Shown here piece after piece: positions 1-9,145 of a stretch of DNA of 64,000 nucleotides. Made by a program: the position numbers and the translations under genes. The stretch comes from Streptomyces sp. TLI_053. GTDB taxonomy: Bacteria > Actinomycetota > Actinomycetes > Streptomycetales > Streptomycetaceae. Every line of letters starts with the position of its first letter. Position 1 is the first letter of the stretch. Under the pieces are notes generated by a model, which saw only the letters and a list, made by a program, of their open reading frames with translations, was not told the origin of the DNA and did not search any database. The stretch spans positions 9,575,501-9,639,500 of the forward strand of contig NZ_LT629775.1 of NCBI RefSeq assembly GCF_900105395.1, given 5' to 3'.

Positions 1-1
1 C

Positions 2-280
2 CTTGTCGTCAGCCAGACCTGGCTGGCCCGCGACGCCCAGGACGCGCCGGAGTTCGGCAACAGCCTCTTCATCTCCTTCTCCAACCTCGGCATCACCATC
101 GGCAGCGCCGCCGGCGGCCTGGTGGTCGCGACCGCCGGAACCCGCCAACTCCCCTGGGCGGGAGCGGGGTTCGCACTGGCCGCACTGGCCTCAGTGCTGC
201 TGCGCCGCCGACTGGGGCCCGAGGCGCCGGGCGAGGGAGCGGCGGACCGGGCGGAGGGGCGCCTCCCCGTGCGGTCCTGA
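2..280 (+). CDS. MFS transporter, C-terminal fragment (cut by window edge)
   Basis: The reading frame is open from the first bases and ends at TGA 278-280. The visible 92 residues contain two hydrophobic segments, one Gly/Ala-rich (LGITIGSAAGGLVV) and one Ala/Leu-rich (GAGFALAALASVLL), then a basic and charged cytoplasmic tail. A phrase of the type 'EFGNSLFISFSNLGI' before the Gly-rich helix is typical of helices 11-12 of drug-exporting major facilitator proteins. The gene starts outside the window, so substrate and length cannot be judged. Confidence 0.75.
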   Translation, partial: LVVSQTWLARDAQDAPEFGNSLFISFSNLGITIGSAAGGLVVATAGTRQLPWAGAGFALAALASVLLRRRLGPEAPGEGAADRAEGRLPVRS

Positions 281-505
281 CGCGGGGGCGGCGGAGGTTC
301 CGCGAATCGGCCGGCAGGCCCGCGCGCGAGCAATCCGTTCTGTCCCTCGTCGACCCTCGGGACGTGTGACCACGAACCCGGTCGAGCTGGACGAGGCGCT
401 TTCCCCGGTTCGCCCTGCCGGGCGAGTTCCTCGGGGCTGCGGCGCGGTCGCCGGCACCCGCGCCTGCGCCGGTCCGCTGCCCGTAGGACAGCGGACCGGC
501 GAACG

Positions 506-1054
506 TCATGACCTGGTGGTTCCGAGTGCGAACGACGCTCGTTCCCGCCATTTCGTGCCGTCGTGCACCATGAGCTCGACCGACGAGATGCGAGAAGTGA
601 ATGGGAGCCTGGGGGTGAGGTCGGCCTCGATCTCCTCCAGAACGGCTTCTTCCTGACCGTGAGCGACGGTCAGGTGCGGCATGACGTCGGTGAACCGGCC
701 CTCGTACGGCGGGGCCTCGGGCCAGCGGTCAGCGATCGCGCCCGTGAGCCGCCGCAGTTGCGTGTCGGGGTCCGGGGCGAGATACAGCACCTCCGGGAAC
801 CGCCCGCATCTCTCGAACCGCAGGTCGAAGGCCGGGGGGCCGCCGAGAATGTCTGCGAGGACGGAGTGGATGTGTGCATCCGTTCTACTCCCGTCGAGGA
901 ACGGGAAGAGCACGGTGACATGCGCCGGAACCCCGGCCCGGGCCGAGGGATCGAACCGTTCGCGCCAACCGCCGACCACCGGCTCCGCCTCGGGGATCCG
1001 GACGACGAGTCCCGTTCGGCCCGTCCGAAACGTATCGGTGCTGTCATCTGCCAT
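506..1054 (-). CDS. 2H phosphoesterase / 2'-5' RNA ligase-like protein
   Basis: This 182-residue protein carries two H-x-T/S-x motifs: HVTV at about residues 45-48 and HLTV at about 127-130. That pair is the signature of the 2H phosphoesterase superfamily (LigT, cyclic phosphodiesterases), whose two histidines act on 2',3'-cyclic or 2'-5' phosphodiester bonds. Spacing and length fit the bacterial 2'-5' RNA ligase family. I start it at the ATG giving MADDSTDTF; the frame is open further upstream, but that part has no coding character and an MAPCCVMADD alternative is only a few codons longer. No operon partner is evident. The natural substrate cannot be told from sequence. Confidence 0.8.
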   Translation of the reverse strand: MADDSTDTFRTGRTGLVVRIPEAEPVVGGWRERFDPSARAGVPAHVTVLFPFLDGSRTDAHIHSVLADILGGPPAFDLRFERCGRFPEVLYLAPDPDTQLRRLTGAIADRWPEAPPYEGRFTDVMPHLTVAHGQEEAVLEEIEADLTPRLPFTSRISSVELMVHDGTKWRERASFALGTTRS

Positions 1055-1773
1055 GACGCAGCATGGTGCCATCTGAGCGGCCCCAGAGCGTCCGAATTCT
1101 TGCCGGGGTGAGTCGGGGCGAGATGGGTCCGGGGCAGCTCGAGTTCGTCGTTCAAGGGTTGGGGCTGCCGCCTCGGTTTGGTTGTTCGACTGCTCGCGGG
1201 CGGAGTACGAGGTTTTCCACCTGGCATGTTCGCGGCTGGAAAATCCCAGGTCAAAGCCCTGGTCACGGTCGATTCCCGGGTCTAGGCTTCCCGGCACGGC
1301 GGCCCACCACAGGGCCGCCGGCCAGATCAGCCGTGCCGTGCCTCCGGCGCTGCTGGCCCCCACGGCCGGGTCCCGCGGATCACCCCCCTACGTCCCCGGG
1401 ACCCGGTCCCTGCACTCGTTCCCCTCCCCGCCCGCGTTCTCACTGCCGACGTTCGGCACGGCGCCGCAACATCAGCCGGCGGTCTCGGACGGCGACGCGG
1501 GGGCATCAGGCAGATGGGAGAACAGTCGCGGAAGCGGTAAGGCGTCGTACAGGGGTGAACGGCATGGCTTCCTCGGGCCCGGAACGGAGGCGGTCCGCGG
1601 CAGCCGGCGCAGCCGGGCGCGGACGGCCGATGAGCCCGCCGGCCGGGTCCGGCGTATGCGACAGCCCACCCTGCAGCCGTCTGGCGCGGGAGGGCGGGGG
1701 GACGCGCACCGGGAGCCCGTCGGCCCCGGCTGGTACCGCCGTCGGCCCGGTACTGCCGCCCGACGACGGACGG
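1055..1773. other. Gap without convincing gene
   Basis: About 720 bases between the 2H phosphoesterase start and the next minus-strand gene. Open frames on both strands are Arg/Pro/Gly-rich shadows with no recognisable domain or ribosome binding site. I see no RNA gene or clear repeat. Confidence 0.5.
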
Positions 1774-2070
1774 TCAACAGGTTTCCGGCGCCGGCGGGTG
1801 GTAGCGGCGGGAGAGCAGCGGCGACGCGCGGTGACCCCGGGCGATCAGGGTGTGAGCGGAGGCGACGGGGTCCGACGAGCCGTCGGCAGTGCGGCGGGTG
1901 AGGAGGTAGAGCAGCAGGTCCACCCGGTCGTCCTGGCTGCGGACGGTGATGTGCTGGAGCCCGTCGCCGGGCCGGGCGTGGGCCCACAGGATGCCGACGA
2001 CCTCGCTCGCTTCCCCAGGCGGTAGCTCACCGCAGTCCTTGCGCCGCAGGCTGGCGTAGACGACGTCCAA
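1774..2070 (-). CDS. Small hypothetical protein
   Basis: An acidic/aliphatic stretch beginning DVVYASLRRKDCGELPPGE, followed by a helix containing RVDLLLYLLTRR and a C-terminal HRASPLLSRRY segment, has the regular composition of a real protein, unlike neighbouring shadow frames. I do not recognise a named family. The start is unresolved: a TTG at 2070 would place the gene just after the stop of the secreted-peptide gene upstream on the same strand, while a GTG at 2151 would overlap that gene by about 70 bases. Close spacing suggests co-transcription with the 58-residue secreted peptide. Confidence 0.5.
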   Translation of the reverse strand: MDVVYASLRRKDCGELPPGEASEVVGILWAHARPGDGLQHITVRSQDDRVDLLLYLLTRRTADGSSDPVASAHTLIARGHRASPLLSRRYHPPAPETC

Positions 2071-2077
2071 CGGAGGA

Positions 2078-2254
2078 TCAGCCCCAGCCGAGGCTGTTGC
2101 CGGTGCCGGGCACGGTGCCGGCGGGAGCGCCGGGGACGGGAGCGTCGGCACCGAGGGTGACGGAGGCGGCGGGGGTGAGGACGGTGGGAGCCGCGAACAG
2201 GGCGGTGAGGGCGAGGGTGGTGACCGCGACGGCCTTGGCCAGGGAAGTGCGCAT
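2078..2254 (-). CDS. Small secreted peptide, 58 aa
   Basis: The ATG at 2254 opens a frame with a classical signal peptide: MRTSLAKAVA, then a hydrophobic core rich in Thr, Leu and Ala and a probable cleavage region around TPAAS. Only about 25 residues would remain after export, rich in Gly, Pro and Ala with no cysteine. Such short exported peptides are common in streptomycetes; the role is unknown. It is followed closely by another minus-strand frame and probably shares its transcript. Confidence 0.6.
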   Translation of the reverse strand: MRTSLAKAVAVTTLALTALFAAPTVLTPAASVTLGADAPVPGAPAGTVPGTGNSLGWG

Positions 2255-2608
2255 GTCGGTGATTCTCCTGAACAACGTGATCGGATGGGAGAGTTCCGGT
2301 TCGACGTCCCGCGGTTGACGCTCGTTCCGGTTCGCCGTCCGGTCGGTTTCTCCGGCGGCGATCACCAGCTTGGCCCGTCCTGCGGCCTGCCGGAAGGCGC
2401 GTCCGCCGGCGCGATCCGGACTGTCCGACATCAGACAGATGATACATGTGCATGCCAATTATCCGGGCGGGCCGGGCCCCTCGGGGAGACGGCGACCTCG
2501 GTCCACCCCTGCGACCGCACGGCACGAGAGCGGGCGCAGCCCTCCTCCCGACCACGTGCGAACCTCCTGACCTGGGAAGACGGTCAGGGCCCCTGTTATT
2601 GTGCGCCC
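2255..2608. other. Intergenic region between divergent genes
   Basis: This 354-base stretch separates the minus-strand secreted peptide from the plus-strand VOC protein and should hold both promoters. A lower-GC patch around 2440-2465 (acagatgatacatgtgcatg) is the most promoter-like part, but I cannot assign -35/-10 boxes with confidence. Confidence 0.4.
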
Positions 2609-3040
2609 ATGTCAACGATCAAGCAGTTCCAGGTGACCTTCGACTGCGCGGAGCCGGTGAGCCTCGCCGCCTTCTGGTGCGAGGTGCTGGGGTACGTCCT
2701 GCCGACGGTGCCGGAGGGCTTCGCCACGTGGGAGGAGTGCTTCCGCTCGCTGCCGCCCGAGGACGCGGTCTACTTCGCGTGCACCGATCCCTCGGGCGTG
2801 GCCCCGCGCCTGCTCTTCCAGCGGGTTCCCGAAGGCAAGGTCGTCAAGAACCGGGTGCATCTCGATGTGCGGGCCGGCGTCGGGCTCGTGGGTGACGAGC
2901 GCCTGGCCGCGCTCGAGGCCGAATGCGCGCGGCTGACGGTGCTCGGCGCGAAGCACGTGCTGACGCAGCGCGCCGACGGCGTCAACGAGTCGTGCATCAC
3001 GATGCAGGACATCGAGGGCAACGAGTTCTGCCTCGCCTGA
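2609..3040 (+). CDS. VOC family (glyoxalase-like) protein
   Basis: The ATG at 2609 gives a 143-residue protein with the layout of a single vicinal-oxygen-chelate domain of the Glyoxalase_6 type. The opening strand ends in FDCAEPVSLAAFWCEVLGY; a middle part has PRLLFQRVPEGKVVKNRVHLDV; the end has DIEGNEFCLA, the usual D/E-GNEFC metal/active-site strand. The family includes dioxygenases, lyases and antibiotic-binding resistance proteins, and this member cannot be narrowed further. It converges on the next minus-strand gene with a 39-base gap and appears monocistronic. Confidence 0.85.
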   Translation: MSTIKQFQVTFDCAEPVSLAAFWCEVLGYVLPTVPEGFATWEECFRSLPPEDAVYFACTDPSGVAPRLLFQRVPEGKVVKNRVHLDVRAGVGLVGDERLAALEAECARLTVLGAKHVLTQRADGVNESCITMQDIEGNEFCLA

Positions 3041-3079
3041 TTTCTCCTCCGCGACTGCGAGGCGGGGGGAGAACGGGGC

Positions 3080-3895
3080 TCACGGTGCCGGAGCACAGCG
3101 GCTGCACGTCCGGTAGGAGCGCCCGCCCTTGGGCCCGGTGCGCTCGGCCGTCCAGGCGCGGGCCTCGGCCACGGTCATCGCGCTCCAGCGGGGATAGTCG
3201 CGGGACTCCTCCAGCGGGGAGCGGTAGCCGAGGTGCTCGGGCCTGTGCGCGTGGCGGCGCAGCTCGGAGGTGTAGGTCGCACCGGCCGGCCGGGCGTAGT
3301 TCTTCGGCATCTCCCGCCGGACCACGGAGCAGCCGACCTCGTGCAGGCCTCTGCTGCCGGCGATGAAGGGGTACTTCTCCGGCTCGGTGTACCGGGCCCA
3401 CCGGATGTCGGCGACGTCCAGCGCGCTGTCGAACCCGCTGCGGTGCGTCCGGCACACGGGGCAGTCGAGCGGGTCCCGCAGGCAGCGGTCCTTCAGCGTG
3501 TCCTCGTCCTCGTACAGGTGGGCCTCGAAGGGGATGTACAGCTCGCGAGCGGCGCGCAGGAGCAGTTCCCTGGCCTGTCCGGGGTCAGCCCGGCCGTCCT
3601 CGACCAGATGGAGGAGGTCCAGGACGGCCGGTAGTTCGATCCGGTAGCCCCACCCCTCGAGCAATTCGCGCCGCCGCTCCGGCGGAAAGGGTGTTTCGAG
3701 ACCGAACAGGACGGCCGGGAGTGATGCCCCGGTGCCCAGGTTGACGTCGACCCGGCCGTCGCCCCGGAGGACGATGCCCGGTTCGACGCTCTGGTGCGGT
3801 ACCGCGGCCGCCGCCTGAGCGTCGCCCCGCGGTCCGGCTTCCCACAGAGCGGGGTTGCCGCTGCGCCGCCGAGTGGTCTTCCTCCTGCTGCCCAT
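3080..3895 (-). CDS. Hypothetical protein with CPVC motif
   Basis: The ATG at 3895 gives 271 residues opening with a basic tail (MGSRRKTTRRR). The middle is acidic and helical; a CPVCRTH element at about two thirds could be half of a metal-binding knuckle, and a C-terminal CSRC pair could supply the rest. The segments GYRIELPAVLDLLHLVEDG and YPFIAGSRGLHEVGCSVV look well folded. I do not recognise the family. A longer upstream extension in frame exists but has no coding character. Possible zinc-binding or nucleic-acid-associated role, which is inference only. Confidence 0.65.
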   Translation of the reverse strand: MGSRRKTTRRRSGNPALWEAGPRGDAQAAAAVPHQSVEPGIVLRGDGRVDVNLGTGASLPAVLFGLETPFPPERRRELLEGWGYRIELPAVLDLLHLVEDGRADPGQARELLLRAARELYIPFEAHLYEDEDTLKDRCLRDPLDCPVCRTHRSGFDSALDVADIRWARYTEPEKYPFIAGSRGLHEVGCSVVRREMPKNYARPAGATYTSELRRHAHRPEHLGYRSPLEESRDYPRWSAMTVAEARAWTAERTGPKGGRSYRTCSRCAPAP

Positions 3896-4051
3896 GATGT
3901 CGTCCTGCACGTTGTGGCGGCCGTCGTTGTGGCGCCGGCCGGCCGGGAGGGTGGGAATCGCTGCGGCGGATCGTACTGTCGCGGACGGTGCTCGAGGCGA
4001 CGTCACGCATCGGCCGGCGCCGGCGCCGGTGTGCGGGCGGCCACCTGCCGG

Positions 4052-4351
4052 TCAGGAGGGTGCGCGCCGACGGCAGATCCGGTCGTGGTCCAGGATGGCG
4101 ATCAGGGCGGCCTCCAGGCGGGAGCGCACACCGAGCTTGTCGAAGAGGCTCGAGACGTGCTTCTTGACGGTGCGTTCGGTGATGCCCAGGCGAAGCGCGA
4201 TGGAGACGTTGCCCAGTCCGGACGCCAGGAGCAGCAGGACGGAGGTCTCCCGTTCGGTGAGCGCGGACAGGTCGCGCGGCGGCGGCGGTGCCGGCGGTCC
4301 GGACTGTTCGCACAGGCAGGTGGTGGTTGTCGAAGGCCGGGGTCGGCTCAT
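4052..4351 (-). CDS. LuxR-type HTH transcriptional regulator
   Basis: The C-terminal two thirds form a GerE/LuxR helix-turn-helix: LTERETSVLLLLASGLGN, then SIALRLGITERTVKKHVSS and LFDKLGVRSRLEAALIA. I start it at the ATG giving MSRPRPSTTTT (99 residues); longer in-frame starts up to 4603 add Pro/Thr-rich sequence of doubtful value. There is no receiver or ATP-binding domain, so it is a stand-alone DNA-binding regulator. The family binds DNA through this domain as dimers; target genes are unknown. Confidence 0.75.
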   Translation of the reverse strand: MSRPRPSTTTTCLCEQSGPPAPPPPRDLSALTERETSVLLLLASGLGNVSIALRLGITERTVKKHVSSLFDKLGVRSRLEAALIAILDHDRICRRRAPS

Positions 4352-4726
4352 CGGTTCGGTGGTCCGTTCATGGGTTCGGTGGTCCGTTTCATCGGGGCGC
4401 GCGCCCGTCCGCGCATGCCCGGCGGACGGGGGAGCGCCGGGCTGCTGTGCGAGCGCAGGGCTGCTGTGGGAGCGAAGCGGCCACGACACCGGAATTCGTC
4501 CTGCGGCTGTCGTGTCCCGGTACGTCATCGTAGGCGGAGTCCGGGCGCCGGAACCGGGATCGGGCGGCGGGATCCCACCCGTCGTCCGGCCGGTCTTTCC
4601 CACCGGGTGGCGGCCCCCGAGGTGACTGGCCGCATCGGACCTGAAGGACGGCTGTCCGCGCGCCGGTCCGACGGCGAGCGGTGGCGGGCCGTGCGTCCGG
4701 GGGTGCGGTGTCCGGTGGTCGAGTAC
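4352..4726. other. Gap without convincing gene
   Basis: 375 bases between the LuxR regulator and the stop of the XRE regulator. A longer LuxR start would use part of it. Short direct repeats such as catcggttcggtggtccgttcatgggttcggtggtccg are visible near 4349-4390. I see no gene. Confidence 0.4.
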
Positions 4727-6094
4727 TCAGACAGGGAACCGGTCGGCGGTGTTGTCGCTCAGGTGGTCGAGGGCGGCACGGACGAGGGGCTCGTGCTGGT
4801 ACGGGTTCAGGCGGTCGCGGTACGCGGTGGTCAGGCCGGGGGAGAGGTGTCCGGTGAGGGCGATGGCCCTGTGGACGGTCCAGCAGGCGAGGTCGATCTC
4901 GTTCAGCGCGAGGTAGGTGTCGACCCCGGAGAGAAGCCGACGGGCGGTGAGGGGTGAGGGAGGTGTGGGGCGGGGCTCGGCGAGGGAGTCCGTGAGGGCG
5001 TCGAAGTAGCTCCTGGCCCGGTGGGGTCGGCCGAGGAAGAACCAGGCGGCGGCCCCCGCGCCGGCCAGGTGGTGGTCGTCGACGTTGATGTCGAAGGGGC
5101 CGCCGACTTCCTCGTTCTCGCTGGGGGCTGTGCGTGCTTCGGCGGCCAGGTCCAGCGACCGCGCGAAGGCGTCCGTCAGACCGAGTCGCGCATGGGCGAG
5201 GGCCTCCTTGACGTACAGAGAGGCCGAGGTGTGCGGCGACGGCCGCGGGTAAGTGGCGCGGGCGGCGCGGAGGAGCGCCAGGGCGTCCGCGGGATCACCG
5301 ACGAGGAGATGGCGCATGGACAGTTGATCCATGGCGGCCGAGACGTACTCCGGGTCCGCCGCCGCGGCGGCCGTGCGCAGCGCGGTGAGGCTGTGCCGTT
5401 CTGCTCGGGTCTCCTCGCCGAGCGCGCTGCTGAGCCAGGCGCAAGTGAGGGAGATCCGGGTGGCGAGCCGCAGGAGGCGTTGGCCGGTCGGGTGGTCGTA
5501 TCCGGTCCTGGTCAGCAGGTGGACGATCATCCGGAACTCGGCGTGCGCCGATCCGTACAGCGCCGCGGGCGGTACGAGAGTGCCGCTCTCGTGTTGTTCG
5601 AGGGCCTCGGTCCGCGCCTCCGCCCAGTCCAGGTAGTCGTCGGGCAGCCCAGGTCCGTCACGGGCGGGCCACGGTTGCGGGCGGGCCAGGCGCGCCCGCA
5701 CGGCCCGCAGCTGGCGGGCGAGCGCCGGGCCGCCCACGACGAGAGTCGGAGTGGCGTGGGCCTCGGGCAGGCCGATGGCGTTGTGGACGGTCTCGACGGC
5801 ACCTTCGTTTGTGTACGGTATTTCCAGCCAGTCGGCGTCCCCGGTGGCGATGCGCAGCCAGGCGGGCCAGCCGAGCCGGTACACCTCTCTCGGCTCGATG
5901 CCGTGGATGTGGGCGATGGCGAGCTGGGCGGTGTGCTCGGGGACGGTACGGCCCGATTCCCAGCGCGACACCTTCTCCCTCCTGGCGGCCATGTGCCCGT
6001 AGCCGAGCTTGCTGTGGGTCTGGGCGACCAGCCGCGCGTAGTCGGGATGGGACAGACCTGCCGTTGCCCTGAGCCGGGCGAGTGGATGAGTCAT
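4727..6094 (-). CDS. XRE-family regulator with TPR-like C-terminus
   Basis: The 455-residue protein starts MTHPLARLRATAGLSHPDYA and carries an HTH_XRE module in its first 60 residues (MAARREKVSRWESGRTVPE). A long helical region follows, rich in Ala/Leu and paired-helix repeats, like the TPR part of streptomycete regulators that sense peptides or act with secreted products. It is clearly paralogous to the regulator at 43044-44414: both have MAARREKVSRWESGR, a RLGWPxWL segment, an EAR-ALE-E-GT stretch and a TRxGYDxxTGxRLL segment. The family acts in the cytoplasm; the target is unknown. It is not obviously in an operon. Confidence 0.85.
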   Translation of the reverse strand: MTHPLARLRATAGLSHPDYARLVAQTHSKLGYGHMAARREKVSRWESGRTVPEHTAQLAIAHIHGIEPREVYRLGWPAWLRIATGDADWLEIPYTNEGAVETVHNAIGLPEAHATPTLVVGGPALARQLRAVRARLARPQPWPARDGPGLPDDYLDWAEARTEALEQHESGTLVPPAALYGSAHAEFRMIVHLLTRTGYDHPTGQRLLRLATRISLTCAWLSSALGEETRAERHSLTALRTAAAAADPEYVSAAMDQLSMRHLLVGDPADALALLRAARATYPRPSPHTSASLYVKEALAHARLGLTDAFARSLDLAAEARTAPSENEEVGGPFDINVDDHHLAGAGAAAWFFLGRPHRARSYFDALTDSLAEPRPTPPSPLTARRLLSGVDTYLALNEIDLACWTVHRAIALTGHLSPGLTTAYRDRLNPYQHEPLVRAALDHLSDNTADRFPV

Positions 6095-6484
6095 CTGTGC
6101 AACCTGGAGGGTCGTCGGGAACAGGAGCACCGGAGGTCTGCCGCACGTCGGCGGGGATCCTGGACACACCGCTTCACCTGTATCAGTACGCGAGGCCCCT
6201 GCCCGGGCAGTCCATGGGCTGCCGGTACGGCGGGAGAGGATCGAACACGTCGTCCGTCCGGCGTGCGACCTGTTTCCCTGCTGGGGGTGCGCCGGCTTCG
6301 TCGATGGAGTCGACCACTGTGCCTCTACCGCTGAATTTTACCGTCGGCCGGGTGTTCCCCGGCTGCGCCAAGGGTCGCTCGGGGCGACTGTGGCCCCGTG
6401 GCGGGGCACGATCCGCCGATCGGCGGTGGAACTGCCGGCCGCTCGGCGGCGGCTTGCCGTCGGACGGCGGACTGCGGACGCCCG

Positions 6485-6547
6485 GCGCCCTACGCGCCCT
6501 ACGCGCCCGACGTGCCCGACGTGCCCGACGTGCCCGACGTGCCCGAC
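6485..6547. repeat. 9-bp tandem repeat, seven copies
   Basis: Seven consecutive 9-base units follow one another: two gcgccctac, one gcgcccgac and four identical gtgcccgac. They lie 26 bases beyond the stop of the histidine kinase gene, in its 3' region, inside the 478-base gap 6095-6572. That gap otherwise holds no convincing gene. The perfect copies suggest slippage-prone expansion. Confidence 0.85.
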
Positions 6548-6572
6548 GCCGGACGGTGCCGGACGAGTCCGG

Positions 6573-7760
6573 TCACTTCCGGTAGTCGGGCAGGGCGACG
6601 TGCACGCGGTAGCCGCCGTCGGGCGCGGGGCCGCTGGTCAGGGCGCCGTCGAGGTTCTCGGCACGCTCCCGCAGCCCGATCAGGCCGTGCCGGGAGCTGG
6701 GCAGTTGGAGGCCCGGTCGGGTCGGCGCGGTGTTCACCACGCTCACCTCCAGGCCCGGGCCGGACCGGTGGATCTCGACCACGGCGCTCGCGCCGGGGGC
6801 GTGCTTGCGGATGTTGGTGAGGGCCTCCTGGACGATCCGGTAGACGGTGCGTTGCACCGCGGCGCTTGCGTCGGCGGGCACCTCGCCGACCAGCCTGGCA
6901 TCGAGACCGCTGCCCGCCACCAGCTCCGCGAGCTGTTCCGCGGTGGGCTGGGGGGTGATCTCGGAGTTTCGGCCGCCCGAGGCCCGCAGCAGGGTGACCA
7001 TGTGCCGCAGCTCGTCCAGGGTGGTGACGCTCAGCTTCCGGATCGTCCGGGCCGCCTCCTCGGTGTCGGCATTGTCCGCACCGACCTGCAGGGCACCGGC
7101 GCGCACGGCGATCAGGCTGACCTGGTGCGACACCACGTCGTGCATCTCCCGTGCCAGCTGCGCCCTCTCCCGCCCCAGCACGGCCTGGGCGTGCAGTTCG
7201 CGCCGGTGTTCCTGGGCCTCGTGCAGGTCGGCCATGCTCCGGGTGAGGCCCGCGCGAATCGCTAGCAGTCGGCCCACGGCGACGGCCGCGAAGGCGGCCA
7301 TGGCCGGAGGGGGCACCCTCCAGAGGTGCTCCGGTCCGACGACGGAGTGGTGCGAAACCGTCTCGGGCAGTGCCCAGAACTGGCAGGACATCGCCACCCC
7401 CAGGTACAGCAGCGCGCCCACCACACCCCGGCGCAGCGACCCCTCCGCGACGGTCGACAGTGCCACCAGCACGGTCGGTGCGTCGTAGCGTTCCGCCACG
7501 GCCATGTACACGAGGGAGAGCACGAACACCGGGACCGGGAAGCGCCGGCGCAGGAACAGCAGGAGCGCGACTGCCGAGCCCGTTACCACGAGTGTCTGGT
7601 CCAGCTCCGCGAACGACAGGTGCGGGTCGAGCTCATGGCGCTTGGTGGCGAGGGCGTGTATCCACGAGGTTGCCGCCGCGATCGCCACCAGGAGGGCGTC
7701 CACCGCCCACCGGGGCACCGTCCGCCGGACACGCGCCGTCCCCGGACGCACGGAATTCAC
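6573..7760 (-). CDS. Sensor histidine kinase (NarL-type two-component system)
   Basis: The protein has 395 residues from a GTG at 7760. The N-terminal half has several hydrophobic spans (WAVDALLVAIAAATSW, GSAVALLLFLRRR, VVGALLYLGVAMSC), so it is membrane-anchored with little extracellular sequence. The HisKA_3 dimerisation box REMHDVVSHQVSLIAV holds the phospho-accepting His. A HATPase region has RIVQEALTNIRKHAPGA (N box) and HGLIGLRERAENLDG (G box). Its GTGA start overlaps the TGA stop of the response regulator gene, so the two are translationally coupled. The signal is not predictable. Confidence 0.92.
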   Translation of the reverse strand: MNSVRPGTARVRRTVPRWAVDALLVAIAAATSWIHALATKRHELDPHLSFAELDQTLVVTGSAVALLLFLRRRFPVPVFVLSLVYMAVAERYDAPTVLVALSTVAEGSLRRGVVGALLYLGVAMSCQFWALPETVSHHSVVGPEHLWRVPPPAMAAFAAVAVGRLLAIRAGLTRSMADLHEAQEHRRELHAQAVLGRERAQLAREMHDVVSHQVSLIAVRAGALQVGADNADTEEAARTIRKLSVTTLDELRHMVTLLRASGGRNSEITPQPTAEQLAELVAGSGLDARLVGEVPADASAAVQRTVYRIVQEALTNIRKHAPGASAVVEIHRSGPGLEVSVVNTAPTRPGLQLPSSRHGLIGLRERAENLDGALTSGPAPDGGYRVHVALPDYRK

Positions 7761-8416
7761 TTGACCCCGTTGTCGACGAGCAGCCCGGCGCGCTGGGCCC
7801 AGAGGGCGGCCTGGACGCGGTTGTCGACCGCGAGCTTGGCGAGCAGCGAGCTGACGTGGTCCTTGACGGTGCCGGTACTCAGGTGCATGTGCCGTCCGAT
7901 CTCGGCGTTGGTCAGCCCCTGGGCCAGCAGCGTCACGACCTCGCGTTCGCGACGGTTCAGCGCGGTGCCGCGCGCGGAGTCGAATTCCGGCTCGTGCTGG
8001 CGGCTGAGGTATCCGCCGACCACGACGGGGGCGATCCTCCGGTCCAGTACCACGGCACCCCCGATCAGCGACCTGACGAGGGGAGGGAGGTCGTCCGGGT
8101 CGGTGTCCTTGAGGATGTAGCCCGAAGCGCCCGAGCCCAGGGCCTGCGCGATGTACTCGTCGGAGTCGAAGGTGGTGAGCATGGCCACCACGGGCGGTGC
8201 GGGCAGCGCGAGCAACTGCTCCAGGAGGGCCAGTCCGTTGACGTCGGGCATCCGTACATCCAGCAGGACCAGGTCCGGGGAGTGCTCCGTGAACGCCGCC
8301 AGTGCCTGCCCGCCGGGCACCGCGGCGACCACCTCGATGTCCTCGGCGCCGTTGAGGATCAGGCTGAAGCCCGAACGGACGAGTGCCTCGTCGTCGACCA
8401 CCACTACCCGGATCAT
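7757..8416 (-). CDS. NarL/FixJ-type response regulator
   Basis: The 219-residue protein begins MIRVVVVDDEALVRSGF. The receiver has the acidic pair DD at residues 8-9, phosphorylation site D53 in LVLLDVRMPD, the conserved T in MLTTFDSDE, and K in YILKDTDPDDL. The C-terminal LuxR HTH is LNRREREVVTLLAQGLTNAE with GTVKDHVSSLLAKLAV. It is the partner of the overlapping histidine kinase. Start choice is firm because the receiver fold begins at once. Targets are unknown; no obvious transporter lies in the same operon. Confidence 0.93.
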   Translation of the reverse strand: MIRVVVVDDEALVRSGFSLILNGAEDIEVVAAVPGGQALAAFTEHSPDLVLLDVRMPDVNGLALLEQLLALPAPPVVAMLTTFDSDEYIAQALGSGASGYILKDTDPDDLPPLVRSLIGGAVVLDRRIAPVVVGGYLSRQHEPEFDSARGTALNRREREVVTLLAQGLTNAEIGRHMHLSTGTVKDHVSSLLAKLAVDNRVQAALWAQRAGLLVDNGVK

Positions 8417-9105
8417 GCTCGGTTCCCGCCCTCTGCTCTCGATCGTCGGGCCGGTCCACCGTGCCACGTCTGTTCGTCCGCGGCCGTCGCGCACCTCGCG
8501 CCGGCCGGAACCAAGGTAACCGGCCGAATCGCGTGCGAAGCACCCCGAGAGCGCGGGACAAGGGGCAGCATCCTGCTCCCTCCTGAGGGGGTGGTGCAGG
8601 TCGAAATGCCCGTTCTCCCTTGGGGCTGGGGAGCCCGGCCAGGAGGAAGGCGGGCACTCACGGCACCGGGAACCCGGAAACGCTTCCGAGGAGGAGGCAC
8701 GTGGGAGGCACGTGGTGGACACCGGCCGCACGGGCCCTGTTCGCCGTGGTCCCGGACGACGGACTCCGCGACCTGTCGGCCACCGACCAGTGCAGTCGAC
8801 GCCAGTGACGTGAGCGGATTCCCGACTGCCGCCCTCCTCGCCGCCTGCGTCGCGCGCCCGCACAGATCAACGGTCTCCTCGATGAGCGGTGTGTGCTGCT
8901 GTGCGCCAACTCCGACCGGCTCGCGCCCGGCTACTTCCGCAGCGACGCCACGACGCGTTGACCCCGCCGACCCCGTCCGCCCGCCCCGAGTCCGCGGCGG
9001 ACCTCGTCGTGACCTCAGGGCAGGCCACCAACAGGTGAGCCACCCGGCGGGTCCGGTACGCAGGTCACTGCCGGAGTAATGAACCTCCTCACGCACGGCG
9101 GAAAG
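8417..9105. other. Gap upstream of response regulator
   Basis: About 690 bases with only shadow frames. It should contain the promoter of the two-component operon near 8420-8520. I see no RNA gene or conserved domain here. Confidence 0.45.
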
Positions 9106-9141
9106 CCGGTTGGCCCAGCCGGAGAAGGCTGGGCCAACCGG
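9106..9141 (-). terminator. Hairpin terminator, perfect 15-bp stem
   Basis: A perfect inverted repeat of 15 bases (9106-9120 and 9127-9141) encloses a 6-base loop (ggagaa). It begins 5 bases after the TGA stop of the small membrane-protein gene, so it most likely ends that transcript. There is no long U tract, as usual for GC-rich actinomycete terminators. Confidence 0.85.
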
Positions 9142-9145
9142 ACCA

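Noticed and set aside
940..962. T-arm-like sequence gagggatcgaaccgttc suggesting a tRNA
   Set aside because: No acceptor stem or anticodon arm surrounds it, and it lies inside the 2H phosphoesterase coding sequence.
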